DNA of 64,000 nucleotides. Source: Longilinea sp964536805 (GTDB lineage Bacteria > Chloroflexota > Anaerolineae > Anaerolineales > Anaerolineaceae). Position 1 is the first letter of the stretch. Each line of letters starts with the position of its first letter. Of this stretch, positions 32,678 to 40,907 are shown in pieces. The position numbers were made by a program, and so were the translations under genes. The stretch is from contig CAZHYQ010000011.1 in assembly GCA_964536805.1 (NCBI GenBank), positions 22,265 through 86,264 on the forward strand. The letters run 5' to 3'. The notes under the pieces are model-generated. The model searched no databases and had not been told where the DNA came from. It saw nothing but the letters and a program-made list of their open reading frames with translations.

Positions 32678-33484
32678 TCACCACAGCCAGATGATCAAAT
32701 AGAAGCCGATGGGGGCTGCCCACAACCAGGAATCGATCCGGTCGAAGATGCCGCCATGGCCTGGGAGTATGTGACTTGAATCTTTAATATTAAACTGGCG
32801 TTTAATCATGCTTTCGCCAAGATCACCCATGATCGAGAAAACAGATAAAACCAGCCCCATGATCAAACCGCGCTGCGCTGTGATGGCTGGCGCCATCAGC
32901 CCCCATAATGCCCCCAACCCCGCGCCGCCCAGGGTGCCAATTACGATACCGCCAATATAACCTTCCCAGGTTTTTTTTGGGCTGATCAGCGGTGCGAGCG
33001 GGTGTTTTCCCAGACGGCTGCCCACAAAATAAGCGCCCGCATCGGCCAGACCGATGGTGGGAATGACCAACATGGTCCACCACAACCCATCAGGAATATT
33101 TCGCAGCGAAATAAAATAACTCCCCAGCCAGCCAATATAGAGGATGCCGGCAATGGTGATGGTGAAATCGGTGGCCGAGTGTTCATCCCCCTTTTCAAGA
33201 TGGATGGTGTGCAGTCCGATGGCAGCCAAAACCAGTCCAGCCAGTGCGGCATCGGCATTGTGAAAATCAAAGAGGAAGCGTGTCATCGCCAATAAAACAG
33301 CCCCGCCGATCAACAGCGACGGCGAGGGCGAGTGGCCGCCCGTTTTATAGATGCGCCAGTACTCCCAGGAGGCAACGCCAAGCGTGAGTGTGATAAAGAT
33401 CGCGTACGGCCAGCCGCCTAATGCGATAAATGTGACCCCGATCGGTATCAGCAGGATTGCAACCAGGAGTCGCTGAATCAGCAT
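32678..33484 (-). CDS. cdsA: phosphatidate cytidylyltransferase
   Basis: A 268-residue multi-pass enzyme that makes CDP-diacylglycerol from CTP and phosphatidate for phospholipid synthesis. The C-terminal signature is present: KRQFNIKDSSHILPGHGGIFDRIDS, preceded by ISPKKTWEGYIGG. The start at 33484 has AGGGGAA nine bases upstream; the longer frame to 33580 would run through the end of uppS. It lies 10 bases after uppS in an frr-uppS-cdsA order common in bacteria. Confidence 0.95.
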   Translation of the reverse strand: MLIQRLLVAILLIPIGVTFIALGGWPYAIFITLTLGVASWEYWRIYKTGGHSPSPSLLIGGAVLLAMTRFLFDFHNADAALAGLVLAAIGLHTIHLEKGDEHSATDFTITIAGILYIGWLGSYFISLRNIPDGLWWTMLVIPTIGLADAGAYFVGSRLGKHPLAPLISPKKTWEGYIGGIVIGTLGGAGLGALWGLMAPAITAQRGLIMGLVLSVFSIMGDLGESMIKRQFNIKDSSHILPGHGGIFDRIDSWLWAAPIGFYLIIWLW

Positions 33485-33494
33485 TGAATTTCCC

Positions 33495-34238
33495 CTAACA
33501 CCCTGAGGTCGATAACCGGCCGAAACGGCGATCGCGCTGGCTGTAATCCTCAAGCGCTTTTCGCAGCTCATCCTTATCAAAATCGGGCCAGAGAGTCGGC
33601 GTGAAGTACCACTCTGAATAGGCTGACTGCCAGGTTAGAAAATTGCTGGTCCGCATTTCTCCTGAGGTGCGAATAACCAGATCGGGATCAGGAATGCCGG
33701 CCGTGAAAAGATATTGGCTTACCAGATCCTCATCAATTTCGGCCATTTGCTTTCCATCCGCGATCAAATGCTGGATGGCATAAATAATTTCATCTCGGCT
33801 GCCATAATTCCAGGCAACACAAAGCACAAGCCGGCGGTTTTCACGCGTGGCTTCAACAGCATGCAAGACCTTTTTACGCAGATCTTCCTGCATCCGGTCT
33901 ATACGGCCGATATGCCGGATTTGCACACCTTCTTGATTCAATTCCTCAAGCTCATTATCAATCACGTCAGAAAGAATGTGCATGAGGCCTTCCACCTCAT
34001 CGTTGGGCCGGCCCCAGTTTTCGGTGGAAAAGGCGTAAATTGTTAAGTACTGGATTCCAAATTCGACGCTGGCCTGGATAATGCGGCGCAGATTCTCAGT
34101 TCCGGCGCGATGGCCCATCATGCGCGGAAGTCCGCGAGAGGTAGCCCAACGGCCGTTTCCATCCATGATGATGGCTACATGCGTTGGAATGTTATGAGGC
34201 AGATCTGCAGGCGGAATGGAAGGTGAAGGTTGGCTCAT
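33495..34238 (-). CDS. uppS: isoprenyl (undecaprenyl) diphosphate synthase
   Basis: A 247-residue cis-prenyltransferase making the undecaprenyl carrier for cell-wall glycan export. Conserved: HVAIIMDGNGRWATSRG (catalytic Asp), GHRAGTENLR, YAFSTENWGRP and RTSGEMRTSNFLTWQSAYSEW. Ribosome site weak; the start is 14 bases after the frr stop, so translation may depend on frr. Confidence 0.96.
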   Translation of the reverse strand: MSQPSPSIPPADLPHNIPTHVAIIMDGNGRWATSRGLPRMMGHRAGTENLRRIIQASVEFGIQYLTIYAFSTENWGRPNDEVEGLMHILSDVIDNELEELNQEGVQIRHIGRIDRMQEDLRKKVLHAVEATRENRRLVLCVAWNYGSRDEIIYAIQHLIADGKQMAEIDEDLVSQYLFTAGIPDPDLVIRTSGEMRTSNFLTWQSAYSEWYFTPTLWPDFDKDELRKALEDYSQRDRRFGRLSTSGC

Positions 34239-34252
34239 GAGAAAGTGGCTGC

Positions 34253-34810
34253 TTACACTTCCATGATTTCTTTTTCTTTATGGGTGCCGATTTCTTCCGT
34301 ATGCGCGATCATCTTATCCGTTAATTTCTGCAGCTCTTCCTCGCCCTTCTTGAGATCGTCTTCAGAAATTAACTTTTCATGTTCGAATTCGCGTAAATCC
34401 TTCACCAGATCGCGGCGTACATTGCGAATGGAGACCCGGCATTCTTCCAACCGTCCATGAACGACTTTCACCAGATCGCGCCGGCGCTCTTCGGTAAGGG
34501 GCGGAAGATTCAAACGGATTACTTTTCCGTCATTATTCGGTGTCAGACCCAAATCCGACGCAATGATGGCGCGTTCAATGGTCTTTAGGCTGGATCCATC
34601 AAATGGCCGAATCATGAGCGTTCGTGGATCGGGAACACTGATGCTGGCCAACTGCATCAATGGCGTGTCCATTCCGTAGTACTCTACGGCTAATTTTTCT
34701 ACCAATGCCGGACTGGCGCGTCCGGTACGGATGGTTGCGAGGCTTTCTTCCAGATTCTGGATGGCACCTTTCATGCGAATTTCAGCATCTTTGAGTGATT
34801 CTTTTATCAC
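34253..34810 (-). CDS. frr: ribosome recycling factor
   Basis: A 185-residue RRF, which with EF-G splits post-termination ribosomes. Seen: TIRTGRASPALVEKL, PDPRTLMIRPFD, LGLTPNNDGKVIRLNLPPLTEERR and the C-terminal helix (HEKLISEDDLKKGEEELQKLTD). I chose GTG at 34810: GGGAGG lies five bases upstream and it yields the exact family length; the ATGs at 34831/34828 precede this ribosome site. pyrH, tsf and rpsB, frequent neighbours, are not here. Confidence 0.95.
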   Translation of the reverse strand: MIKESLKDAEIRMKGAIQNLEESLATIRTGRASPALVEKLAVEYYGMDTPLMQLASISVPDPRTLMIRPFDGSSLKTIERAIIASDLGLTPNNDGKVIRLNLPPLTEERRRDLVKVVHGRLEECRVSIRNVRRDLVKDLREFEHEKLISEDDLKKGEEELQKLTDKMIAHTEEIGTHKEKEIMEV

Positions 34811-34910
34811 ATCAGCCTCCCTGTGCATCATTGCTCCGGGTTTTTATGCGTTGGCAAGACCCTGGAAAGAAATAGTAGCCTGGAAACGCCTATAAGGATA
34901 CCTTAAAACG

Positions 34911-34954
34911 AAAAAAAAAGCTATCCAATCCAGACAGGAAGAGCTCTCCATAGC
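34911..34954 (-). terminator. probable terminator of the rhodanese-sufU unit
   Basis: On the minus strand GCTAT/ATAGC arms (34950-34954 with 34920-34924), with an inner partly palindromic GGAGAGCTCTTCC, are followed by nine T. Weakly paired but the T-run is long. The rest of 34811-34999 shows no gene. Confidence 0.5.
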
Positions 34955-34999
34955 AGGAAGGACAATTCTTTAGTCAATTGATTTTCTTATCAAGAGCTC

Positions 35000-35395
35000 T
35001 TAGAGTTTCTTCGCTTGTTGCAAGCGAATATACTCCTGGGCAGCAGCTCGAAAAGTGTCCAAACCAAGCGTTGAACAGCGCGGGCGGGTTTGCACCAGTT
35101 CCTTGCCCAGCATCTCCACCACGGTGGATTGGTCTAAATCCGCCACTGATTCGACGCTTTGACCAATCAGTTGTTCTGTGAGCATCGAAGCTGCAGCCTG
35201 GCTGATGGTACAGCCATCGCCTGTAAACGAAGCGGCCGCGATACGGCCGTTCTCGATTCTTAAGTAGGCAGTCACCACGTCGCTACATCCGGGCAAGCCG
35301 CCGTTCCAAATGGCATTGGCTTCGGGTAATTCGCCCTTGTTTCGGGGATTGTGATAGTAATCCAAGACCAATTCTAATATTTCGCTGCGGTCCAT
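35000..35395 (-). CDS. sufU: SufU-type iron-sulfur cluster scaffold/sulfur acceptor
   Basis: A 131-residue IscU/SufU-family protein. Three conserved Cys positions: LPGCSD (C37), GDGCTISQAAAS (C62) and RPRCSTLGLDTF (C107), with the 18-20 residue insertion before the third that marks SufU. The first motif is GCSD instead of the usual CGD. In Gram-positives SufU takes sulfur from SufS; no suf genes are adjacent, but a rhodanese lies 10 bases upstream, suggesting a sulfur-handling pair. Confidence 0.88.
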   Translation of the reverse strand: MDRSEILELVLDYYHNPRNKGELPEANAIWNGGLPGCSDVVTAYLRIENGRIAAASFTGDGCTISQAAASMLTEQLIGQSVESVADLDQSTVVEMLGKELVQTRPRCSTLGLDTFRAAAQEYIRLQQAKKL

Positions 35396-35405
35396 CGGTT
35401 CTCAA

Positions 35406-36254
35406 TCAGCCTTTTTCGATGGGGGCGCCGACCAGATTGCCCCATTCGGTCCAGGAGCCATCATAATTGCGGACATTGCTGAAACCCAACAGGTATTTCA
35501 GCACAAACCAGGTGTGCGAGCTGCGTTCGCCTATGCGGCAATAGGCGACGGTTTCTGCACCTGGGTCAAGGCTGTTTTCAGCCTGATACAGTTGGGCTAA
35601 TTCTTCGCGGGATTTGAAGGTACCCGTAACCTCGCTAATCGCCTGCGACCAGGGGATGTTCCGGGCACCAGGTATATGTCCTCCGCGCATGGCGCCTTCC
35701 TGGGGATAGTTGGGCATGTGCAGCAGCTCGCCGCTGAATTCGCCTGGCGAGCGGACATCGACCAGGGCGCCGTTCCTGTTGATGTGCGCCATGACCTGGT
35801 CGCGGTAGGCCCGGATGGATTGGTCCGGTTTGGACGCCTGGTAGGATGTCGGTGGGTAAACTGGAAATTCCATCGCGATCGGCCGGTTTTCCTTGAGCCA
35901 TTTCATTCGGCCGCCGTTGAGGATTTTGCATTCAGAATGCCCGTAGTATTTGAACAGCCAAAAGGCATAGCAGGCAAACCAGTTGTTACGATCGCCGTAA
36001 AAAACCACAATTGTGTTGCGATCGATGCCCAGGCGGGAACAGAGGTTTTCAAAAGCCGGCTCATCAATAAATTCCCGTCTGACCGAATCCTGGAGGGTGG
36101 TAAACCAATCAACTTTGACCGCTCCAGGAATATGACCAGTGTCATAAAGCAGGTAATCTTCATTTGATTCGACGATCCTGACTTTCGGATCGGATAAATG
36201 TTGGGCTACCCATTCCGTTTCCACCAATACTTCTGGTCGGGCATAACCGATCAT
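35406..36254 (-). CDS. two-domain rhodanese (thiosulfate sulfurtransferase-like)
   Basis: A 282-residue sulfurtransferase with two rhodanese domains. The N-terminal domain is inactive-type (DTGHIPGAVKVDW, FYGDRNNWFA without a catalytic Cys at the loop); the C-terminal domain carries LVDVRSPGEF, GHIPGARNIPW and the active loop YCRIGERSSH with catalytic Cys. Moves sulfane sulfur from thiosulfate or a related donor. Forms a probable two-gene unit with sufU. Confidence 0.92.
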   Translation of the reverse strand: MIGYARPEVLVETEWVAQHLSDPKVRIVESNEDYLLYDTGHIPGAVKVDWFTTLQDSVRREFIDEPAFENLCSRLGIDRNTIVVFYGDRNNWFACYAFWLFKYYGHSECKILNGGRMKWLKENRPIAMEFPVYPPTSYQASKPDQSIRAYRDQVMAHINRNGALVDVRSPGEFSGELLHMPNYPQEGAMRGGHIPGARNIPWSQAISEVTGTFKSREELAQLYQAENSLDPGAETVAYCRIGERSSHTWFVLKYLLGFSNVRNYDGSWTEWGNLVGAPIEKG

Positions 36255-36353
36255 GGTGAACTCCTTCTGGAGAGATTATTATTGATTATATTTATGATAA
36301 TAGTATAAATAATTGCCCTTTGAAAGTCAAGTAATATTCCTTGAAATTGGTAC

Positions 36354-36405
36354 TTGAAAATATGTTCTATCCGTGTATAATATGGATAATAGAATAAATA
36401 TTCTA
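36354..36405 (+). promoter_or_regulatory. strong promoter with operator-like palindrome before the P-loop-like gene
   Basis: TTGAAA (36354-36359), 16-base spacer, perfect TATAAT (36376-36381). At the expected +1 begins TAGAATA-AA-TATTCTA (36390-36405), seven-base perfect arms. The gap 36255-36415 is A+T-rich and otherwise gene-free; it also holds the start region of the divergent rhodanese. Confidence 0.68.
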
Positions 36406-36415
36406 AGGTGACCCT

Positions 36416-37216
36416 ATGACAATACCTGATTTACTCCAAGTTCGTCCCGCTGCTCCAACCCGACTCGATTTGAGGGTTTCCAGACAAAACCACGCCGCCA
36501 ATCCCTTTGCACGGTTATCTCTCGAAGGATTATTGAACCAACATCCATACCTGCCGGAGGAAACGGCGGTCCTCGGCATTTGCGACGACGGACTTCCAGT
36601 TCTGTTGGATTTCACTGATCCAATGCCCGGTTCTGTTCTGGTAGCCGGGTCGCAATTGACAGGATCGAGGCAGCTGCTTCAATTGGTGCTTTCATCCACC
36701 CTGCGCCGGACAACATCCCATGGCATGGATGTCCTCGTTGTATCGCAGGATCCGGCTGCCTGGCAATCTGTAATTAATAAGCCTGGCAGACATCATCTTG
36801 AGATTTTACCCATTTACGACCGGATTTCCGGGGTAGCCATTCTTCATCTCAGTCGCATGTTGGAACAGCGCATGAATGGAAGGTCACGCAGTGAGACGGC
36901 ATTTTTGTTCATTGACGATGTTCAAAGTGTTAGTCAATTGGATCTGGATGTTCAGGTAAATCTACAATGGCTTATCGACCAGGGTCCCCAATACGGCATT
37001 TGGTCATTCGCCGCGATGGCCGCAAATGGCATGGAAAAATTCGACTCATTTGTGCCATCCTTCCGGACTCGGATTCTTGGCCAGGTGGACGAACCAGGGC
37101 TAACCGCCCGGTTGGCAAATGTACGGTCACTTGACACTACAAAATTTCACCCCTCGCAGCAGTTTTGCGTCAGGATCAAACATAATTGGATGAATTTTTG
37201 GCTTCCAGGCCAGTAA
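36416..37216 (+). CDS. degenerate P-loop (FtsK/HerA-like) protein, hypothetical
   Basis: A 266-residue protein. A central alpha/beta region resembles an FtsK/HerA-type ATPase: PGSVLVAGSQLTGSRQLLQL sits where Walker A (GxxxxGK[ST]) is expected but has Ser-Arg instead of Lys-Ser/Thr, while FLFIDDVQSV matches a Walker B strand and the last third (RTRILGQVDEP..ARLAN) resembles the sensor end. Nucleotide binding is therefore doubtful. Function unknown. AAGGTG lies five bases before the ATG. Followed 12 bases later by a conserved-looking 75-residue gene, with one promoter and one terminator for both. Confidence 0.7.
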   Translation: MTIPDLLQVRPAAPTRLDLRVSRQNHAANPFARLSLEGLLNQHPYLPEETAVLGICDDGLPVLLDFTDPMPGSVLVAGSQLTGSRQLLQLVLSSTLRRTTSHGMDVLVVSQDPAAWQSVINKPGRHHLEILPIYDRISGVAILHLSRMLEQRMNGRSRSETAFLFIDDVQSVSQLDLDVQVNLQWLIDQGPQYGIWSFAAMAANGMEKFDSFVPSFRTRILGQVDEPGLTARLANVRSLDTTKFHPSQQFCVRIKHNWMNFWLPGQ

Positions 37217-37228
37217 AGGAAGGGTAAG

Positions 37229-37456
37229 ATGGAAACAGGCATGTTATGGTTCGATAATGATCCGCGCAGCGATTTGCCAGCAAAAGTGACTCAGGCAGCC
37301 GATTATTACCAGAAGAAATATGGCAAGAAACCGGATGTATGTTTTGTTCACCCGAGTGCCGTCAAGGAAGAGCAGCGCTACAATGGCATTGCCATCCGGC
37401 GCAGCCAAATGGTTTTGCCAAATCATCTTTGGATCGGTTTATTGGAGCATGCATAA
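37229..37456 (+). CDS. small hypothetical protein paired with P-loop-like gene
   Basis: A 75-residue soluble protein (METGMLWFDNDP..LPAKVTQAADYYQKKYGKKPDVCFVHPS). It has the look of a compact alpha/beta domain; no motif recognised. A GGAAGG-type ribosome site precedes it and a strong terminator follows, which supports it being real. Its partner upstream is on the same mRNA. Confidence 0.72.
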   Translation: METGMLWFDNDPRSDLPAKVTQAADYYQKKYGKKPDVCFVHPSAVKEEQRYNGIAIRRSQMVLPNHLWIGLLEHA

Positions 37457-37464
37457 GTCTAGAA

Positions 37465-37492
37465 AGCCGCTGGTTGACCAGCGGCTCTTTTT
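37465..37492 (+). terminator. Rho-independent terminator
   Basis: Nine-base stem AGCCGCTGG/CCAGCGGCT, loop TTGA, then CTTTTT. Ends the two-gene unit at 37456; also faces the convergent gene ending at 37496. Confidence 0.9.
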
Positions 37493-37495
37493 GAC

Positions 37496-38497
37496 TTATT
37501 CCCCCGCTTCATTTCCTTTTTTATCTTCCGAGGGTTTTTCAGGTTCAGGGCCGGGCAATTCCCGGTTATCTGAAAAAATGCTTCCAATCAGTTTAAATAA
37601 ATTGGAAAGGTGGCGAAACCGGGTTGAAGCATAAGCTTCGGTAAAGTGTTGCGCGGCGTCCTGCAGGCTGACATCCTGATGCATCTCTTCGCGCAAATAC
37701 CAAAGGTGTTCAATGATCCACAAATAAAGGTCTGCTTCGGTCCGGCCCGGGAATTCCTTTAATGTACCCTGTTCGCGGATCACCTTGACCAATGGGAGAT
37801 AAACGTCATCATACCAGGAGATGGTTGCGTCCTCGAATGAGGCCGGATGGTTCCACTGCTCGCCCATGAACCATCTGTGAGTCTCAATGTGTTCGATCAG
37901 CTTGTTATAAACGCCTGGCAGCGATAATTCAACCTTCGCCTCTGGCCGAAGTAGGGACAGGTGAGTGCGTTCCTCAAATTCCTGTTTTTCGACTTCACGA
38001 ATAAAGTCGTCAATATTCGTCGTTTCATCCACCGCGACCGGAGTTTCGATTTCGATGACATAGGCATCAATATCTGCCTGCCCCCGCTCCCTTGCGACCG
38101 ACACGCGGTGATTTCCATCTTTGACGAAGTATGCTTCGCCGATTTTATAAACTTCGATGGGTGGAAGGATGACATCCTGCAGATGCGCCATGTCAATGCT
38201 GACCCAACGCGAACTGAGTTCCGAACGGCGCGGAAGGAAGGCCCGATCGAAATCCTGGTAGCGTCCTACGCTGCCGACGATTTTGTGTACTGGGACCTGG
38301 CGCATGCCCAAATAATGTTGTCCCTGAAAAGGCAGTAATCGGCGCACTTCATCAAAGGGCAGCAGGCTGTTATCTTTTCCATTAAACCACGTCGAAACTG
38401 AACGCCAGAATCCTTTTCGCAAAGCCACGTCAAAATCCGATTTGGCAGTCTGAGAAACGATGGCGCTTATTGAATTCGGTTTGCTCTCATCAGACAC
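37496..38497 (-). CDS. ParB/sulfiredoxin-like domain protein
   Basis: A 333-residue protein. Residues ~65-150 hold a ParB N-terminal/sulfiredoxin-like fold with the signature FVKDGNHRVSVARERG, next to IEVYKIGEAYFV. The C-terminal half is helical and Trp-rich (LYLWIIEHLWYLREEM), ending in an acidic, Pro-rich tail. No helix-turn-helix is evident, so it is not a chromosome-segregation ParB. GTG start with GGAGGTGA six bases upstream. Possible nucleotide-binding or regulatory role; function unknown. Confidence 0.78.
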   Translation of the reverse strand: MSDESKPNSISAIVSQTAKSDFDVALRKGFWRSVSTWFNGKDNSLLPFDEVRRLLPFQGQHYLGMRQVPVHKIVGSVGRYQDFDRAFLPRRSELSSRWVSIDMAHLQDVILPPIEVYKIGEAYFVKDGNHRVSVARERGQADIDAYVIEIETPVAVDETTNIDDFIREVEKQEFEERTHLSLLRPEAKVELSLPGVYNKLIEHIETHRWFMGEQWNHPASFEDATISWYDDVYLPLVKVIREQGTLKEFPGRTEADLYLWIIEHLWYLREEMHQDVSLQDAAQHFTEAYASTRFRHLSNLFKLIGSIFSDNRELPGPEPEKPSEDKKGNEAGE

Positions 38498-38531
38498 TTC
38501 TCACCTCCATTCAACCGGTCGTGCAGCCGGT

Positions 38532-39182
38532 TTACCGAAGTTTAGGGCGCCGGGGAACATTGATATAAAATTCCCGGTATCCGAAAGTGTTCATAACCAG
38601 GGTATTTTCAAATTGTGTTTGTGTCACCGTATCCTGGCGGTAAACATGAATATGACCATGCAAATGCACCTGGGGCTTAAACACATGGTCAAACCAGCGA
38701 AATGCCTTCACGCCCTGGTGTGGCCGATCTTCCATATCGTGAATTTTCCAGGGTGGTGCGTGGCTGACGAACACATCGAGATAACGGCCATACAGCAACT
38801 TGTTGAAGAATAAGGCTGGCGTCATCTTCCAAACCATCATCCACATTTCAGCCTGTGAATACTGGTGCGGCCCGAGGTTGTATTGTATGGTGCCTTCCAT
38901 GCCTGCCAGCAAGAGACCAGTATCGTCCTGTATGACCTTGTTGTGCAGGTTGATCGCTCCCCAGGGTTCAGTGCGCTCGCCCATGGATGTCAATTCAACC
39001 TTATTGGCATGGTTGCCCCGCACATGGTAAAGGGGGACGTTGAGTGAGCTGATGATGTATTCGAGGTAATAATAAGGTAAATCGCCGCAACTGATGACAA
39101 GGTCAACGTCGTAAAATCGCTCGGCAATTTGCGAGCTATAAATAATACGGAGTTCAACGTCACTTACCGACAGGATTTTCAT
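38532..39182 (-). CDS. calcineurin-like metallophosphoesterase
   Basis: A 216-residue metallophosphoesterase. Metal motifs: ILSVSDVEL (the usual DxH has lost its His), SCGDLPYYY (GD), VRGNHAN (GNH), VSHAPPW (H) and HLHGHIH (GHxH). The first-motif change may alter metal content. Phosphatase, nuclease or cyclic-nucleotide hydrolase are all possible. Lies 15 bases downstream of acpS on the same strand. Confidence 0.88.
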   Translation of the reverse strand: MKILSVSDVELRIIYSSQIAERFYDVDLVISCGDLPYYYLEYIISSLNVPLYHVRGNHANKVELTSMGERTEPWGAINLHNKVIQDDTGLLLAGMEGTIQYNLGPHQYSQAEMWMMVWKMTPALFFNKLLYGRYLDVFVSHAPPWKIHDMEDRPHQGVKAFRWFDHVFKPQVHLHGHIHVYRQDTVTQTQFENTLVMNTFGYREFYINVPRRPKLR

Positions 39183-39196
39183 CGACCAGATTGATT

Positions 39197-39604
39197 TTAA
39201 CTCATTTTATTCTGGTCAACTGATCCTGAAATTATAGGTTCTCCCAACGCAATAGCTACCGCCAGGGCAAGGGTGCTGGTATGGCTGATGCTGATGGACC
39301 AGGTAAACAAACCAAGGCTTTCAGCCAGCCTGGCTGCCTCGCCATGCAATACCAGTTGCGGTTCGCCGGCCGGACCTTCAACAGTTTCGATTTCCTGCCA
39401 GCTGACTGGCCCAATGCCGGTTTGCAGCGCCTTTGCGACTGCCTCTTTCACCGCAAAACGGCCAGCCAGGCTGGCATTTAAATTGTGGCTATTCTCCAGT
39501 TCTTGCGGGGTGAACACACGTTTTAGGAAACGCGGTTTTATGTTCGGGTTTAACCGCTCGAAACGGTCTATTTCCACCACATCCACCCCGGTGCGTAACT
39601 GCAT
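39197..39604 (-). CDS. acpS: holo-[acyl-carrier-protein] synthase
   Basis: A 135-residue phosphopantetheinyl transferase that activates acyl carrier protein with CoA. Signature motifs GVDVVEIDRFERL and GRFAVKEAVAKAL with the Mg ligands are intact, and ISISHTSTLALAVAIA closes the fold. Length is typical. It follows the M16 protease pair by 10 bases, forming a unit with the downstream metallophosphoesterase. Confidence 0.95.
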   Translation of the reverse strand: MQLRTGVDVVEIDRFERLNPNIKPRFLKRVFTPQELENSHNLNASLAGRFAVKEAVAKALQTGIGPVSWQEIETVEGPAGEPQLVLHGEAARLAESLGLFTWSISISHTSTLALAVAIALGEPIISGSVDQNKMS

Positions 39605-39614
39605 CCAATACCCC

Positions 39615-40907
39615 CTAGACTAATTCGGGCCCAGAACTTATGGTAACCATGCGATCTGGAAATAAGTAATGCCGGGCGGCCTGAAGAACATCTTCTGGCG
39701 TAATGGCTGCCACATGTCTCGAGAATTGCTGGTAATAATCCATCCCTAAATGAAAACGTTCCAAATTTAGCAGCGCTGCCGCGACGCCGTTATTGGATTC
39801 CATTGAAAGCGGCAGCCGCCCAATGTAATTTGCCTGGCTATCTTGAAGTTCCTCAATACTGACCGGTTCAGAAATGAACCTTTGTATTTCGGTCAAAATG
39901 AGGTCAATCGTGCGTTGTAGATTTGCCGGGTTAACGCCGGCGGAGACTTCCCATGAGCCTGTATAGATCCAGGAATTTAAACTGGTGGAAGCATAATAAG
40001 CCAGGCCGGCCTGTTCGCGAACCACATCGCCAATACGGCCCATCATGCCGAATTGGCCGAGAATGTTGTTGCCGAGGGATGCAGCCAGATAATCGGGGCT
40101 GCTGCGTTTTGGACCAAAACCGCCCATGACCAGATCAGTCTGGCTTTTTCCTGCCAAAGGGATGTGCTCCCGGACCGCTGCTGTTATCGGCTGGAGAGAT
40201 GGAAGGATGGGCGGTTCGGGCTGAAAAGGATTTTCCCATCCGCCCAGCACATCGTTGACGAAATCATAGGCTTGGCTGGCTGAAACAGCCCCGACGACCA
40301 CCAGTACCATGTTTCGGGGTCCGTAAACAAGCTGATGATGTTGGAGAATATCCTCGCGTTGGACGGATTGAATAGTTTCTGTAAAACCATCCTCAGGCAA
40401 ACCGTAAGGATGATTGGGAAAAACGATTTCATCAAAACGAATCGATGCCCGGTCCGCCGTATCCTGGTCGCGCATCGCCAACCCGGTGAGAAGTTGCGCG
40501 CGCAGCCGTTCGATATGGTCCGCTGGGAAAATGGGTTCGCGAATGGCTTCGCTGAGTGTTCCCAACAGCAAGGGCAGATCTTCGGCCAAGGCCCGGCCGC
40601 CAAAACTGGTATTATGTACACTCGCGCCAAACCCCAGGCTGGCTCCTACCGATTCTAGGCCGTCATAAATCTGTTGGAAGGTATGTTTTTGCGTGCCCCG
40701 CATGAGCGCGAGGGCAGTGTAATGGGCAAGTCCAAGTTTCTCGCGCGAGTCGAAAATGCTGCCGCTGGGAAGATATCCGCTGACCACAACGGAAGGGCTG
40801 CTGAAATTGGACCGGGTGAGCAGGATGATGCCATTGGGCAGAATGCTGCGCGTAATATCCTGCGGACCAGGTAGCGATTTCCAAGAAATTTCTGCAGCAC
40901 TTTTCAT
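39615..40907 (-). CDS. M16 peptidase-like protein without zinc motif
   Basis: A 430-residue M16-family protein. The overall fold blocks are present (SYLPSGSIFD-like strand, TIQSVQREDILQHHQLVYGPRNMVLVVVGAV), but the HxxEH zinc site is replaced by GLAHYTALALMRGT. In paired M16B proteases such a partner serves as the non-catalytic half. Its ATG overlaps the stop of the active homologue (ATGA), so the two are made together and likely form a heterodimer. Confidence 0.92.
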   Translation of the reverse strand: MKSAAEISWKSLPGPQDITRSILPNGIILLTRSNFSSPSVVVSGYLPSGSIFDSREKLGLAHYTALALMRGTQKHTFQQIYDGLESVGASLGFGASVHNTSFGGRALAEDLPLLLGTLSEAIREPIFPADHIERLRAQLLTGLAMRDQDTADRASIRFDEIVFPNHPYGLPEDGFTETIQSVQREDILQHHQLVYGPRNMVLVVVGAVSASQAYDFVNDVLGGWENPFQPEPPILPSLQPITAAVREHIPLAGKSQTDLVMGGFGPKRSSPDYLAASLGNNILGQFGMMGRIGDVVREQAGLAYYASTSLNSWIYTGSWEVSAGVNPANLQRTIDLILTEIQRFISEPVSIEELQDSQANYIGRLPLSMESNNGVAAALLNLERFHLGMDYYQQFSRHVAAITPEDVLQAARHYLFPDRMVTISSGPELV

